NCBI GenBank assembly: GCA_026392935.1
Contig: JAPLBE010000016.1
Span: forward strand, 62,001 to 126,000
DNA: 64,000 nucleotides
Origin: Actinomycetota bacterium
GTDB taxonomy: Bacteria > Actinomycetota > Actinomycetes > Nanopelagicales > Nanopelagicaceae
Direction of reading: 5' to 3'
Shown here: one piece after another, positions 46,405 through 58,692 of the stretch
Layout of the letters: each line of letters begins with the position of its first letter
How positions within the stretch are numbered: position 1 is the stretch's first letter
The notes under the pieces: model-generated
The model's database searches: none
What the model was told of the DNA's origin: nothing
The model's input: the letters and a program-made list of their open reading frames with translations, nothing else
Position numbers and translations under genes: made by a program

Positions 46405-48325
46405 TACACCGACACAAAACACAGCCCGAGCGCGACTCAATCAAGCGCACCTTAAGGATCTTCCACGGAAGACCCGCGACAACCTTCGCAACGTGGCGAT
46501 CATCGCTCACGTTGACCACGGTAAAACAACTCTCGTTGATGCGATGTTGTGGCAATCCGGAGCTTTCGCTGCTTATAAGAAGCAAGAAGAAGGCCAAGAC
46601 CGCATGATGGATTCAATGGATCTAGAACGCGAAAAGGGAATTACCATTCTTGCGAAGAACACTTCGGTAAAACGTGGTGACACCATCATTAACATTATTG
46701 ATACACCAGGCCACGCTGATTTCGGTGGCGAAGTTGAACGTGGACTTGAAATGGTTGACGGCGTGATCTTGCTCGTTGATGCATCAGAAGGTCCACTTCC
46801 GCAGACACGTTTCGTATTGCGCAAAGCACTACAGAAGAATCTTCCGGTTATTTTGCTTATCAACAAGGTAGATCGCCCCGATTCACGTATCGCAGAAGTT
46901 GTCGACGAGGCATATGCACTCTTCCTTGATCTCGATGCAAGTGAAGATCAAATCGAATTCCCAATTGTCTATGCATCAGCAAAAGCTGGCCGTGCATCTC
47001 TTACGCGTCCTGCAGACGGTGGCATGCCAGTTGAAGAGAATCTAGATGTTCTCTTTGACACAATCTTCTCTGCTATTCCAGCACCTGTTTATCACGAAGG
47101 TGCACCACTTCAGGCGCACGTGACAAACCTTGACTCATCACCATTCCTTGGGCGCTTGGCACTGTGCCGTGTGCACGAAGGTGTTATCAAAAAGGGACAA
47201 ACAGTTTCATGGATGAAGACTGATGGAACAACTGAGCGAGTAAAGATCTCCGAACTCTTAGTTACAGAAGCGCTAGAACGTGTTCCTGCACTAGAAGCAG
47301 GACCTGGCGACATCATCGCTGTTGCGGGTATTGAGACAATCACGTTGGGTGAAACTCTTGCAGATCTTGAAAACCCACATCAATTGCCACTTATTACAGT
47401 GGATGAACCATCAATTTCGATGACAATCGGTATCAACACATCACCACTTGCGGGTAAGAGCGGCAAGATGCTTACTGCGCGCCAAGTAAAGGATCGTCTT
47501 GATAAAGAGTTAGTCGGTAACGTTTCACTTCGCGTACTTAATACTGAACGCCCAGATACATGGGAAGTTCAAGGCCGCGGAGAACTTCAGCTAGCAGTTT
47601 TGGTTGAAATCATGAAGCGTGAAAGTTTTGAACTCACAGTGGGTAAGCCACAAGTTGTTACAAAGATGATTGATGGAAAACTTCATGAACCTATGGAGCG
47701 TTTATCTATTGATGCTCCTGAAGAATATTTGGGTGTACTTACTCAGTTGATGGCGCTTCGTAAAGGTCGCATGGAACAAATGGTTAATCACGGAACCGGT
47801 TGGATCCGTCTTGATTACAAAGTTCCATCACGTGGACTTATTGGTTTTCGTACCGAGTTTCTTACTGAAACTCGTGGAACAGGTTTACTTCACCACGTAT
47901 TTGATTCATATGAACCATGGTTTGGAGAACTTCGCACACGCGGAACAGGTTCACTTGTTTCAGACCGCATTGGCGCAGTAACTTCTTATGCACTTGCTGG
48001 AATTCAAGAGCGCGGTTCTATCTTCGTAGAACCAGGTGATGAAGTCTATGAAGGCATGGTTATCGGAGAGAACTCACGTACTGAAGATATGGATGTTAAC
48101 TGTGTTCGTGAAAAGAAACTCACAAACATGCGCGCATCAGGTACAGATGATTCTGAAAAGTTGATTCCACCTAAGAAGCTGAACATGGAGGGTGCTCTCG
48201 AATTCTGTCGCGAAGATGAATGCGTTGAAGTAACACCTGCAGTCGTTCGAATCCGCAAGGTAACACTCGATGGCGCAGAGCGCGCACGCGCTACTTCACG
48301 AGCAAAGAAGAACAATCAGAGCTAA
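46397..48325 (+). CDS. typA: GTP-binding protein TypA/BipA
   Basis: Ribosome-associated translational GTPase. G1 is AHVDHGKTTLVDAM, G2 lies in REKGITILAKNTSV, G3 in IDTPGHADFGGEVERGL and G4 in LINKVDRPDSR. Domain II (SPFLGRLALCRVHEGVIKKG), the EF-G III/V-like RPDTWEVQGRGELQLAVL segment, and the C-terminal domain with LTNMRASGTDDSEKLIPPK complete it. Length 642 is slightly long, with a basic C-terminal tail. Confidence 0.96.
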   Translation: MSNTPTQNTARARLNQAHLKDLPRKTRDNLRNVAIIAHVDHGKTTLVDAMLWQSGAFAAYKKQEEGQDRMMDSMDLEREKGITILAKNTSVKRGDTIINIIDTPGHADFGGEVERGLEMVDGVILLVDASEGPLPQTRFVLRKALQKNLPVILLINKVDRPDSRIAEVVDEAYALFLDLDASEDQIEFPIVYASAKAGRASLTRPADGGMPVEENLDVLFDTIFSAIPAPVYHEGAPLQAHVTNLDSSPFLGRLALCRVHEGVIKKGQTVSWMKTDGTTERVKISELLVTEALERVPALEAGPGDIIAVAGIETITLGETLADLENPHQLPLITVDEPSISMTIGINTSPLAGKSGKMLTARQVKDRLDKELVGNVSLRVLNTERPDTWEVQGRGELQLAVLVEIMKRESFELTVGKPQVVTKMIDGKLHEPMERLSIDAPEEYLGVLTQLMALRKGRMEQMVNHGTGWIRLDYKVPSRGLIGFRTEFLTETRGTGLLHHVFDSYEPWFGELRTRGTGSLVSDRIGAVTSYALAGIQERGSIFVEPGDEVYEGMVIGENSRTEDMDVNCVREKKLTNMRASGTDDSEKLIPPKKLNMEGALEFCREDECVEVTPAVVRIRKVTLDGAERARATSRAKKNNQS

Positions 48326-48365
48326 TTACCCCGACTTGTCAGGGCCTTACGGTTGAATACGAACT

Positions 48366-51300
48366 GTGAGTAAGAACCCTTCAACCCAGCTTCGCCTAGT
48401 GCGAGGTGCGGTTGAGGGGTTCTCTCTTTCCCTCAGCGATCAACAACGTTTATGTGTTGAACACCGTGGCTCTCCGCTGATTATCACTGGCGCAACGGGC
48501 ACAGGAAAAACTTCTGTACTTATCGAAGCTGCGTTATCGCGAATTTCTGCAGGACAGAAACCAGATTCAATTCTGATTCTTACCTACGGGCGAGATAGAG
48601 CATCTGAAATTCGAGATGCCATCGTTACTCGCTCAGAAAAGACGGCATACGAACCTCTTGCCAGAACTTTTCACTCACTTGCTTATTCAATCTTAAAGAT
48701 GCGAACATCAGATGATTATCGTGAAATAGTTTTGCTTTCAGGTGCCGAGCAAGAAATGTACATCTCGGATTTACTCAAAGGTGATATCCAAGATGGATAT
48801 AGAAGCTGGCATACAGATTTACATCGCAGCCCGCAATCACTTGGAGAGCCACTTGAAACTCAAGGATTTGTTCGAGAACTTCGCGATCTCATTATGCGTG
48901 CCAATGAACGTGGAATTACCCCAGATCAATTAGCCGAGCGCGGTCATCAACTTGGCGAAAAGTATTGGCCTGGAGCTGCAGATTTCTGGAAGAGATATTT
49001 AGGTTCGATGACGCTGCAGGAAATTTCTGCCGGCGATGCCAAAGTTCGTATCGATCCTTCAGAGATCATCAATACTGCAATTAATTATCTTCGCGCTAAT
49101 CAAGATCTTTTAACTGAGCTTCGCAAGCGCTTCACAACAATTATTGTCGATGAATTCCAAGAGAGCGATCCAGCTCAGCGCACTTTGCTATCACTTCTTA
49201 CTGGCTCTGATCTCATTATTGTCGCTGATACTGCAAGTGCTGTTGGCCGCTTCCGCGGAGCAGATCCTGAAGGAGTCTCGGCAGTTCTAGATTCGTATCT
49301 GGCTGCAGGTGCGAAAAAGATTGAGCTGACAGAGAATTTCCGCGGAACACCTGTTGTGAGCACTGCGCGCTTAACCTCTGAATCAGAAGAGGCGCAATAC
49401 ATCGCATACCAATTCAAGCGAGCACATTTGATGCAAGGAATTCCGTACTCGCAGATGGCCGTCATTGTGCGTTCACATGGCCAGACTGCCTCTGCAATTC
49501 GCCGTGCATTTTCGCAAGTTTCAATTCCGACTGCGGGAGATATTGAAGCGCTAGCTAATAACGCTGCCATTGCGCCATTTTTATTACTCGCCCGCGTGGC
49601 AACGGGTGCACAACCTCTGAATTTAGAGACTGCCGAAAAGCTGCTTACAGCTGAATTCGGGGGAGCAACGTCGGTCTCACTTAGGCGCACACGTGCTGCA
49701 CTGTTAGCTGCGCGTGATGAAGCACAGGACAAACGCTCCGGCACACAACTTATCATCGATGCAATTCTTACAGGAGATATTGCTATCGAAGATTCTGCAG
49801 AGTTAATGCGCGTTTATGCACTTCTGGCAGCGGCAAAGAAGTCAATCGCTAAGAAAACCGCAACTATTCATGATTTGCTCTGGGTCATTTGGAATACGGC
49901 AGAGACCAGTGATGGCATCAAACTCAGTGATGCGTGGCGAGATGCCGCGTTACGTGGTGGCGCACGAGGCGCAGCTGCTGATCGCGATCTCGATGCCATG
50001 ATTCAACTCTTTGATACCGCTGCGCGCCATATTGAACGCTTTCCTGGAGCAAAACCAAACTCTTTCCTTGCTGAAATCGAGAAAGAAACAATTGTCTCTG
50101 ACCTCATCACTGCACGTGGTGTTCGTCCCGATGTTATTGAAATTCTTACCGTGCACTCTGCAAAAGGTCGTCAATGGCAGCATGTAGCAGTCGCCGGTGT
50201 GCAAGAAGGTGCATGGCCAAACTTAAAGCAACGAAGTTCGCTACTAGGTGCCGAGCGATTGGTAGAACGAGTTCGCCATGGTGATGATTTAGCGCAAGTT
50301 GCTCTCGACATGATTGCAGCATCGTCATTGGCAGAAGATGAAGCACGTCTATTTCACGTTGCAACAACTCGTGCCCGTCAATCACTTCTTGTGACAGCAA
50401 TATCGCGCGAAGATGCAACTCCATCAATCTTCTTTGAAGATCTTGCAGAGTCACTGCATGCCACGGACTCGGTAGTTGAAGTTCCACGACCACTTACTGC
50501 ATCAGCACTTGTTGCAACCCTTCGCCGGGAAGTACATCTGTCTTCTAATAAAGATGCAGCATCGTTACTCAAGACGCTGAGTTCCAACGGAATACACGTG
50601 GCTACGCCATCGAATTGGCTGGGTTCTGCTCCAATGACTACGGATGCGCCTGTTATTGATGCTGGTGCACTTGTTCCAGTCTCCCCATCTGGAGCCGAAA
50701 ATTTCACTGAATGCGGCCTTAAATGGTTCCTTGAAAAGAGCGGCGGTACCGATGGAGATTCCACTGCGCAATTATTGGGATCTGTCATCCATGAATTCGC
50801 ACGCCTTAAAGTGGAAGAACCCGGAATCACTGACGAACAATTACAGAGCAAACTAATTGATTCATGGTCGCTCATTGATGATAGCCAAGGCTGGATAAGC
50901 AGCGCCGCACTTGCCCGTGCAAAGAAGATGTTAGAACGCTTCTCTGTATTTCATTCGAAATCACTTTCAGATAACAATCGTACGGTTGCTGGCGTCGAAA
51001 AGAGTTTCGAAATCACAGTGGGACGTGCACTCATCAGGGGAAATGTCGATCGCATTGAAGTTGATAGTGATGGCAAGCATTACATCATCGACTTCAAAAC
51101 CGGAAAGAAAGAAATTTCAGGAGATGATGCAAAGACCAACTTGCAGCTTGCGTGTTATCAACTAGGTGTAGTTCTCGATGGCTTTGAAGAGAAACTGAAA
51201 TCTACAGAAGTTTTGGGTGCACAACTTGTCTACCTTGCAAGTAAGAATAAGAGTTACAGCACCCGCGAGCAAGATCCGTTGATTGATATAGAGGCAACGA

Positions 51301-51434
51301 CTAACATCCTTGAAGAGATTGCCATCGGTATGGGAGCTGCCACATTTACTGCGCGTAAAAACGATATGTGCGGTAAGTGCAAAGTGAAACCTTCGTGTCC
51401 GTTGTATCTCGAAGGTAAGGCGGTGCATCAATGA
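48366..51434 (+). CDS. adnA: AdnA-type helicase-nuclease subunit
   Basis: One of two motor-nuclease subunits of the actinobacterial AdnAB complex, which resects double-strand breaks. The N-terminal UvrD-like motor has Walker A GATGTGKTSV (near residue 41), IIVDEFQESD (motif II), TENFRG (motif IV), TVHSAKGRQW (motif V) and VATTRARQSL (motif VI). The C-terminal nuclease has GNVDRIEVDSDGK, IDFKTGKKE and QLACYQLG. Four cysteines around it (ECGLKW and CGKCKVKPSCPL) suggest an iron-sulphur cluster. Start GTG. The stop overlaps adnB by 4 nt, so the subunits are co-translated. Confidence 0.9.
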   Translation: MSKNPSTQLRLVRGAVEGFSLSLSDQQRLCVEHRGSPLIITGATGTGKTSVLIEAALSRISAGQKPDSILILTYGRDRASEIRDAIVTRSEKTAYEPLARTFHSLAYSILKMRTSDDYREIVLLSGAEQEMYISDLLKGDIQDGYRSWHTDLHRSPQSLGEPLETQGFVRELRDLIMRANERGITPDQLAERGHQLGEKYWPGAADFWKRYLGSMTLQEISAGDAKVRIDPSEIINTAINYLRANQDLLTELRKRFTTIIVDEFQESDPAQRTLLSLLTGSDLIIVADTASAVGRFRGADPEGVSAVLDSYLAAGAKKIELTENFRGTPVVSTARLTSESEEAQYIAYQFKRAHLMQGIPYSQMAVIVRSHGQTASAIRRAFSQVSIPTAGDIEALANNAAIAPFLLLARVATGAQPLNLETAEKLLTAEFGGATSVSLRRTRAALLAARDEAQDKRSGTQLIIDAILTGDIAIEDSAELMRVYALLAAAKKSIAKKTATIHDLLWVIWNTAETSDGIKLSDAWRDAALRGGARGAAADRDLDAMIQLFDTAARHIERFPGAKPNSFLAEIEKETIVSDLITARGVRPDVIEILTVHSAKGRQWQHVAVAGVQEGAWPNLKQRSSLLGAERLVERVRHGDDLAQVALDMIAASSLAEDEARLFHVATTRARQSLLVTAISREDATPSIFFEDLAESLHATDSVVEVPRPLTASALVATLRREVHLSSNKDAASLLKTLSSNGIHVATPSNWLGSAPMTTDAPVIDAGALVPVSPSGAENFTECGLKWFLEKSGGTDGDSTAQLLGSVIHEFARLKVEEPGITDEQLQSKLIDSWSLIDDSQGWISSAALARAKKMLERFSVFHSKSLSDNNRTVAGVEKSFEITVGRALIRGNVDRIEVDSDGKHYIIDFKTGKKEISGDDAKTNLQLACYQLGVVLDGFEEKLKSTEVLGAQLVYLASKNKSYSTREQDPLIDIEATTNILEEIAIGMGAATFTARKNDMCGKCKVKPSCPLYLEGKAVHQ

Positions 51435-54400
51435 GCGCCATCAACGAAAAGTATTCACCAGACCAAGTCGCCCAGATGATTATCTCGATAGATCCAACGT
51501 TTCACCTTCCATCCGATGAACAACGCCCCATTATTTCGATTCACGATAATCCTCTCGAACCTGCTGTAGTAATCGCAGGAGCAGGGTCAGGAAAGACTGA
51601 GACAATGGCTGCAAGAGTTCTCTATCTTGTTGCTAATGAGATTGCGCGCCCGGATCAAATTCTCGGCCTGACATTTACTCGCAAAGCTGCTGGCGAACTC
51701 AATACTCGAATTCGTAAGCGTTTACGCCAGTTTCAGCAGGCGCAAGATAAAGCAGGCATCCCAAGAACTTTCACTAGCCTTGATACAGCGGTAACTACTT
51801 ATCATTCCTACGCTGGGCGCTTACTCAGCGAACATGCCATTCGATATGGCATCGATGCTGATGTTCAACCACTTGGCGAAGCAGCGCTCTGGATGTCTGC
51901 AAATAAGTTGGTACGCGAATGGGATGACGGAATCTTTGCAACAACTGATGCAGCAAGCACGGTTGTCAACGATTTATTGGGACTTACCTCAATGGTTCTC
52001 GAACATCGTGTCACAGTAGATCAAATCCGTAGCGCAGATGAAAAAGTGCTGCACGAGCTCATGCAGATGACCGGCGCAACAAATAAAGAGACTCGCAAGG
52101 TTGGAAAAGTTCTTAATCAGAGAATTGCAATGTTACCCATGATGGAAGCATTCCTTGAAGCACGTCGCCAATCAGGTGAACTATCTTTCGATGACCAGAT
52201 TTCTTTGGCGGCAGATATATCAGTGAACTTCCCTGATGTCGGAATTCTAGAGCGGGCTAAATATCCAGTTGTTTTACTTGATGAGTATCAAGATACGTCG
52301 CAATCACAAGTCAGGTTGTTATCGTCCCTCTTTGGAAATGGTCATCCAGTCACAGCCGTCGGAGATCCATGCCAGTCGATTTACACATGGCGCGGTGCAT
52401 CTTCTGGAACAATCAGTGCTTTCAATAAAAACTTTCCCAAGGCCGAAAGTTCGACTGGAAAGAGCGTATACGAACTTCTGACTACATACCGAAACGATGA
52501 AGCCATTCTTACTTTGGCTAATGAAATTTCTGCAGATGTCCGTAAAGATGAAGGCATAACGGTTGCAGCGCTGAAGCCACGCAAAGGCGCAGGCAAGGGT
52601 GATCTCAGCTGTGGTGCATTTGAAAATCTTGAAGGCGAAGCAACTGCAATCGCTGAATACTTTGCTCCACTCTGGAATAACCCTGATCGCATAAAGCCAG
52701 GAACAAAAGTTCCTAAAACTTTCGCAGTCCTGGTTCGCAAAAGAGCACAGATAGCGCTGATTCAAGAGGCATTGGCAAAGGCTGGAATACCCTCTGAAGT
52801 CCTTGGTTTAGGCGGACTTGTGCATGTTCCAGAGATCGCAGATGTAGTTGCCATGCTTAAAGTCATCAACAATCCCGATGCAGGTGCATCGCTGATGCGC
52901 CATCTAACTGGCCCTCGCATCAACTTAGGCCCACGCGATATTGCCGCGCTAGGTCGTTATGCGCGCTCACGTTCTGAATCTCTTTCATCGGATAGCCGCA
53001 GTATCGTCAAAAATATTGTTGCAGGGAATCCGCAATCAGCAGAAGCTGATGATCAATTCATCGGAAGCGTCATTGACGCACTTGATGAGATTGAAAAATG
53101 CGACGCTTCGAAATTTAGTAGCGCTGGGTTCCAGCGACTATCTGCATTTGCATCCGACCTGCGCCGTCTTCGCTCGCGTGCATCTGCCCCCATTACAGAT
53201 TTGATTGTGGACATAGAGCGCTATCTCAGCGTAGAGACTGAAGTCATGTTGCGAGATGGTGGCACACATGGTCGTCGCCACCTCGATCGCTTTATGGATG
53301 AAGCAGCAAAGTTCGCGCGAAATGGTGGAACTCTCTCTGCCTTCTTGCAGTGGCTCGATGTTGCAAGTGAAGAAGAAGGTGGACTAAAGGCTGGTGCACC
53401 AGAAGTCGATGCCACTGTTGTGCAAATTCTTACTATCCATATGTCTAAGGGCGCTGAATGGGATGTGGTTGCAGTTCCAGGTCTTGCTCAAGGAAACTTC
53501 CCGGGCGCAAATGCATCTGATCCAGATAACTGGATTACTAACGAACGACATATCCCATTTTCGCTTCGCGGTGATAGCGATATTTTGCCAAACTTTTCGT
53601 GGAACGCGGCTACAACAAATGCTCAAGCCAAAGCGCGTATCGATGAATTTGCCCAAGAGTGCGTTGATTTCAAAATGCGCGAAGAGATTCGACTCGGTTA
53701 TGTTGCAATGACTCGAGCACGTACACATCTCTTCTGTTCTACATCATTCTGGCGTGATGGTGTAAAGCCAGTTCCAGTTTCTGTTTTGTATGAGAAAGTC
53801 CACGCGGTTGCATCCGCTGTGGGCAGTGTGATTTCAGCTGCTATTGCGCCGGCCAGCACTGATCGCAATCCAGCAGAAGACATCGAAATTACTTCGCAAT
53901 GGCCCAGAGATCCACTCGGAGATCGACGTGCTGATTTCGATCGCACCGTCGCACTCGTGCAATCCGCACACCCGCTAGATCTTGATGCACCAGCTCCAGA
54001 AGAACTCCGTGAATTCATTGATGATGCACGTGCAATTATTTCTGAATTCCAAGAATTTCGTTTAGGTGCCGCAGAAGTACATCTTCCCGCACGCCTGTCG
54101 ACATCAACGTTAATTGCGTTGCATGAAAATCCTGCTGAGCTTGCACGAAGTATTCGACGCCCGATGCCACGGGCAATGGATGAATTCTCTCATCGCGGTA
54201 CCGCGTTCCACCTTTGGATAGAGAACCATTTCAATGCAAAAACACTCTTCGATGATGAAGAATTTGATCTTCTTACTCCGCTAGAAGATGATCAGAAACT
54301 CGAAGATCTGAAGAAAAAGTGGCTGGCATCCGATTGGGCTTCACTAGAGCCACATGCAGTTGAAGTCCCATTCGAAACAGTTATTGCTGGAGTTCTGGTT

Positions 54401-54652
54401 CGCGGTCGAATTGATGCAGTCTATAAAACTGAGACTGGATTTGAAGTTGTTGACTGGAAGACCGGTTCTAAAATTCTTGGTGAATCCTCTGCCGTGCAAC
54501 TTGCGGTCTATCGATTAGCCTGGGCAAAACTTCAGAGTATTCCTGTAGCAAAAGTATCTGCTGCATTTCATTATGTGCCAACAAATAAAACAGACCGGCG
54601 AGCTGATCTTCTCAGTGAAGAACAACTCGCCGATCTGTTATTGCTGAAGTAA
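51431..54652 (+). CDS. adnB: AdnB-type helicase-nuclease subunit
   Basis: Second AdnAB subunit (1073 aa). The motor domain carries AGAGSGKTETMAARVL (Walker A near residue 53), LTFTRKAAGEL (motif Ia), VVLLDEYQDTSQSQ (motif II), GDPCQSIYTWRGA (motif III), LTTYRND (motif IV), TIHMSKGAEWD (motif V) and YVAMTRARTHLF (motif VI). The C-terminal nuclease has RGRIDAVYKTETG, VDWKTGSK and QLAVYRLAW. In mycobacteria AdnB is the lead motor. The next gene, katG, is convergent with 10 nt between stops. Confidence 0.92.
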   Translation: MSAINEKYSPDQVAQMIISIDPTFHLPSDEQRPIISIHDNPLEPAVVIAGAGSGKTETMAARVLYLVANEIARPDQILGLTFTRKAAGELNTRIRKRLRQFQQAQDKAGIPRTFTSLDTAVTTYHSYAGRLLSEHAIRYGIDADVQPLGEAALWMSANKLVREWDDGIFATTDAASTVVNDLLGLTSMVLEHRVTVDQIRSADEKVLHELMQMTGATNKETRKVGKVLNQRIAMLPMMEAFLEARRQSGELSFDDQISLAADISVNFPDVGILERAKYPVVLLDEYQDTSQSQVRLLSSLFGNGHPVTAVGDPCQSIYTWRGASSGTISAFNKNFPKAESSTGKSVYELLTTYRNDEAILTLANEISADVRKDEGITVAALKPRKGAGKGDLSCGAFENLEGEATAIAEYFAPLWNNPDRIKPGTKVPKTFAVLVRKRAQIALIQEALAKAGIPSEVLGLGGLVHVPEIADVVAMLKVINNPDAGASLMRHLTGPRINLGPRDIAALGRYARSRSESLSSDSRSIVKNIVAGNPQSAEADDQFIGSVIDALDEIEKCDASKFSSAGFQRLSAFASDLRRLRSRASAPITDLIVDIERYLSVETEVMLRDGGTHGRRHLDRFMDEAAKFARNGGTLSAFLQWLDVASEEEGGLKAGAPEVDATVVQILTIHMSKGAEWDVVAVPGLAQGNFPGANASDPDNWITNERHIPFSLRGDSDILPNFSWNAATTNAQAKARIDEFAQECVDFKMREEIRLGYVAMTRARTHLFCSTSFWRDGVKPVPVSVLYEKVHAVASAVGSVISAAIAPASTDRNPAEDIEITSQWPRDPLGDRRADFDRTVALVQSAHPLDLDAPAPEELREFIDDARAIISEFQEFRLGAAEVHLPARLSTSTLIALHENPAELARSIRRPMPRAMDEFSHRGTAFHLWIENHFNAKTLFDDEEFDLLTPLEDDQKLEDLKKKWLASDWASLEPHAVEVPFETVIAGVLVRGRIDAVYKTETGFEVVDWKTGSKILGESSAVQLAVYRLAWAKLQSIPVAKVSAAFHYVPTNKTDRRADLLSEEQLADLLLLK

Positions 54653-54662
54653 TTAGCTCCTC

Positions 54663-57739
<3,077 letters not shown>

Positions 57740-57758
57740 AGACTAGTAACCTGCACCT

Positions 57759-58688
57759 GTGAGCGCGATAAATCAGCATCCTTCCCGCATAGATCGCGCT
57801 GGAGATTTGCGTACGAATCAAAATACTTTGGATCAGTTGTGGAACCAAGCACGAATCCTGCAGATATCGGAAGGACGAATAGCAGCTACAGGAACGCAAC
57901 TCGCTTACATTTCTGCCGCAGATGCTGCGCAGTTGATTGCGACGGGGCGTTTTTCAGAGGGCAGTAGATATTTTCTGGGATTAGATATTGAAAGTCGAAC
58001 ACCATTTTTTGCATGGGATACACAGTGGGTTAAGACCCTGAGTGATGAAGAGAAAAGTGAAGGCTTCTCAACAGTTCGAGAAATTGGTGCGCAACTTTCA
58101 GAGCAAGAGTTAGAGCTTTCGCTGCACGCAATTGCTTTAAGTAATTGGCATAGCGCGCACCCGCGATGTCCACGTTGTGGTGGTGCGACAAAAGTTGATC
58201 TCGGCGGAGCGGCACGTTTATGCGAAACAGATCAGAGTCAGCATCATCCGCGCACTGATTCAGCTGTCATAGTTCTTGTGAAAGATCGTAGCGATCGCAT
58301 TTTGCTAGGACACCAACCGGTATGGCCAGAGGGACGATTCTCAACATTTGCTGGCTTCTTAGAACCTGGTGAAACTTTTGAACAATGTGTATCCCGTGAA
58401 ATTTTCGAAGAGTCAGCGGTGACCGTGAGCGAGATTAAGTATTTAGGTTCGCAACCGTGGCCGTTTCCAGCAAGCATCATGATTTCTTTTGAAGCAGTGA
58501 CAGATAATCCAGAGGATGCTCGCGGTGATGGTCAAGAAATTACCGAAGTTAAATGGTTTAGCCGCGCAGAATTATTAGCTGCAGCTAAAGATAAATCACT
58601 TTTACTACCACCATCTATATCTGTTGCTCGCAAAATGATTGAACGTTGGCTTGGTGAAAGCGCCCCCGGCGGAGAAACATGGCGGTAG
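57759..58688 (+). CDS. nudC: NAD(+) diphosphatase / RNA deNADding enzyme NudC
   Basis: Nudix hydrolase that splits NAD(H) and removes NAD caps from RNA. A zinc ribbon, HPRCPRCGGATKVD with a later Cys in ARLCETDQ (one of the usual four ligands may be replaced by His), precedes the Nudix box GFLEPGETFEQCVSREIFEESA. The NudC-specific SQPWPFPASIM follows. Length of 309 aa with GTG start. It is followed after 4 nt by uvrD2, as in mycobacteria apart from the missing mycoredoxin gene. Confidence 0.95.
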   Translation: MSAINQHPSRIDRAGDLRTNQNTLDQLWNQARILQISEGRIAATGTQLAYISAADAAQLIATGRFSEGSRYFLGLDIESRTPFFAWDTQWVKTLSDEEKSEGFSTVREIGAQLSEQELELSLHAIALSNWHSAHPRCPRCGGATKVDLGGAARLCETDQSQHHPRTDSAVIVLVKDRSDRILLGHQPVWPEGRFSTFAGFLEPGETFEQCVSREIFEESAVTVSEIKYLGSQPWPFPASIMISFEAVTDNPEDARGDGQEITEVKWFSRAELLAAAKDKSLLLPPSISVARKMIERWLGESAPGGETWR

Positions 58689-58692
58689 ATCT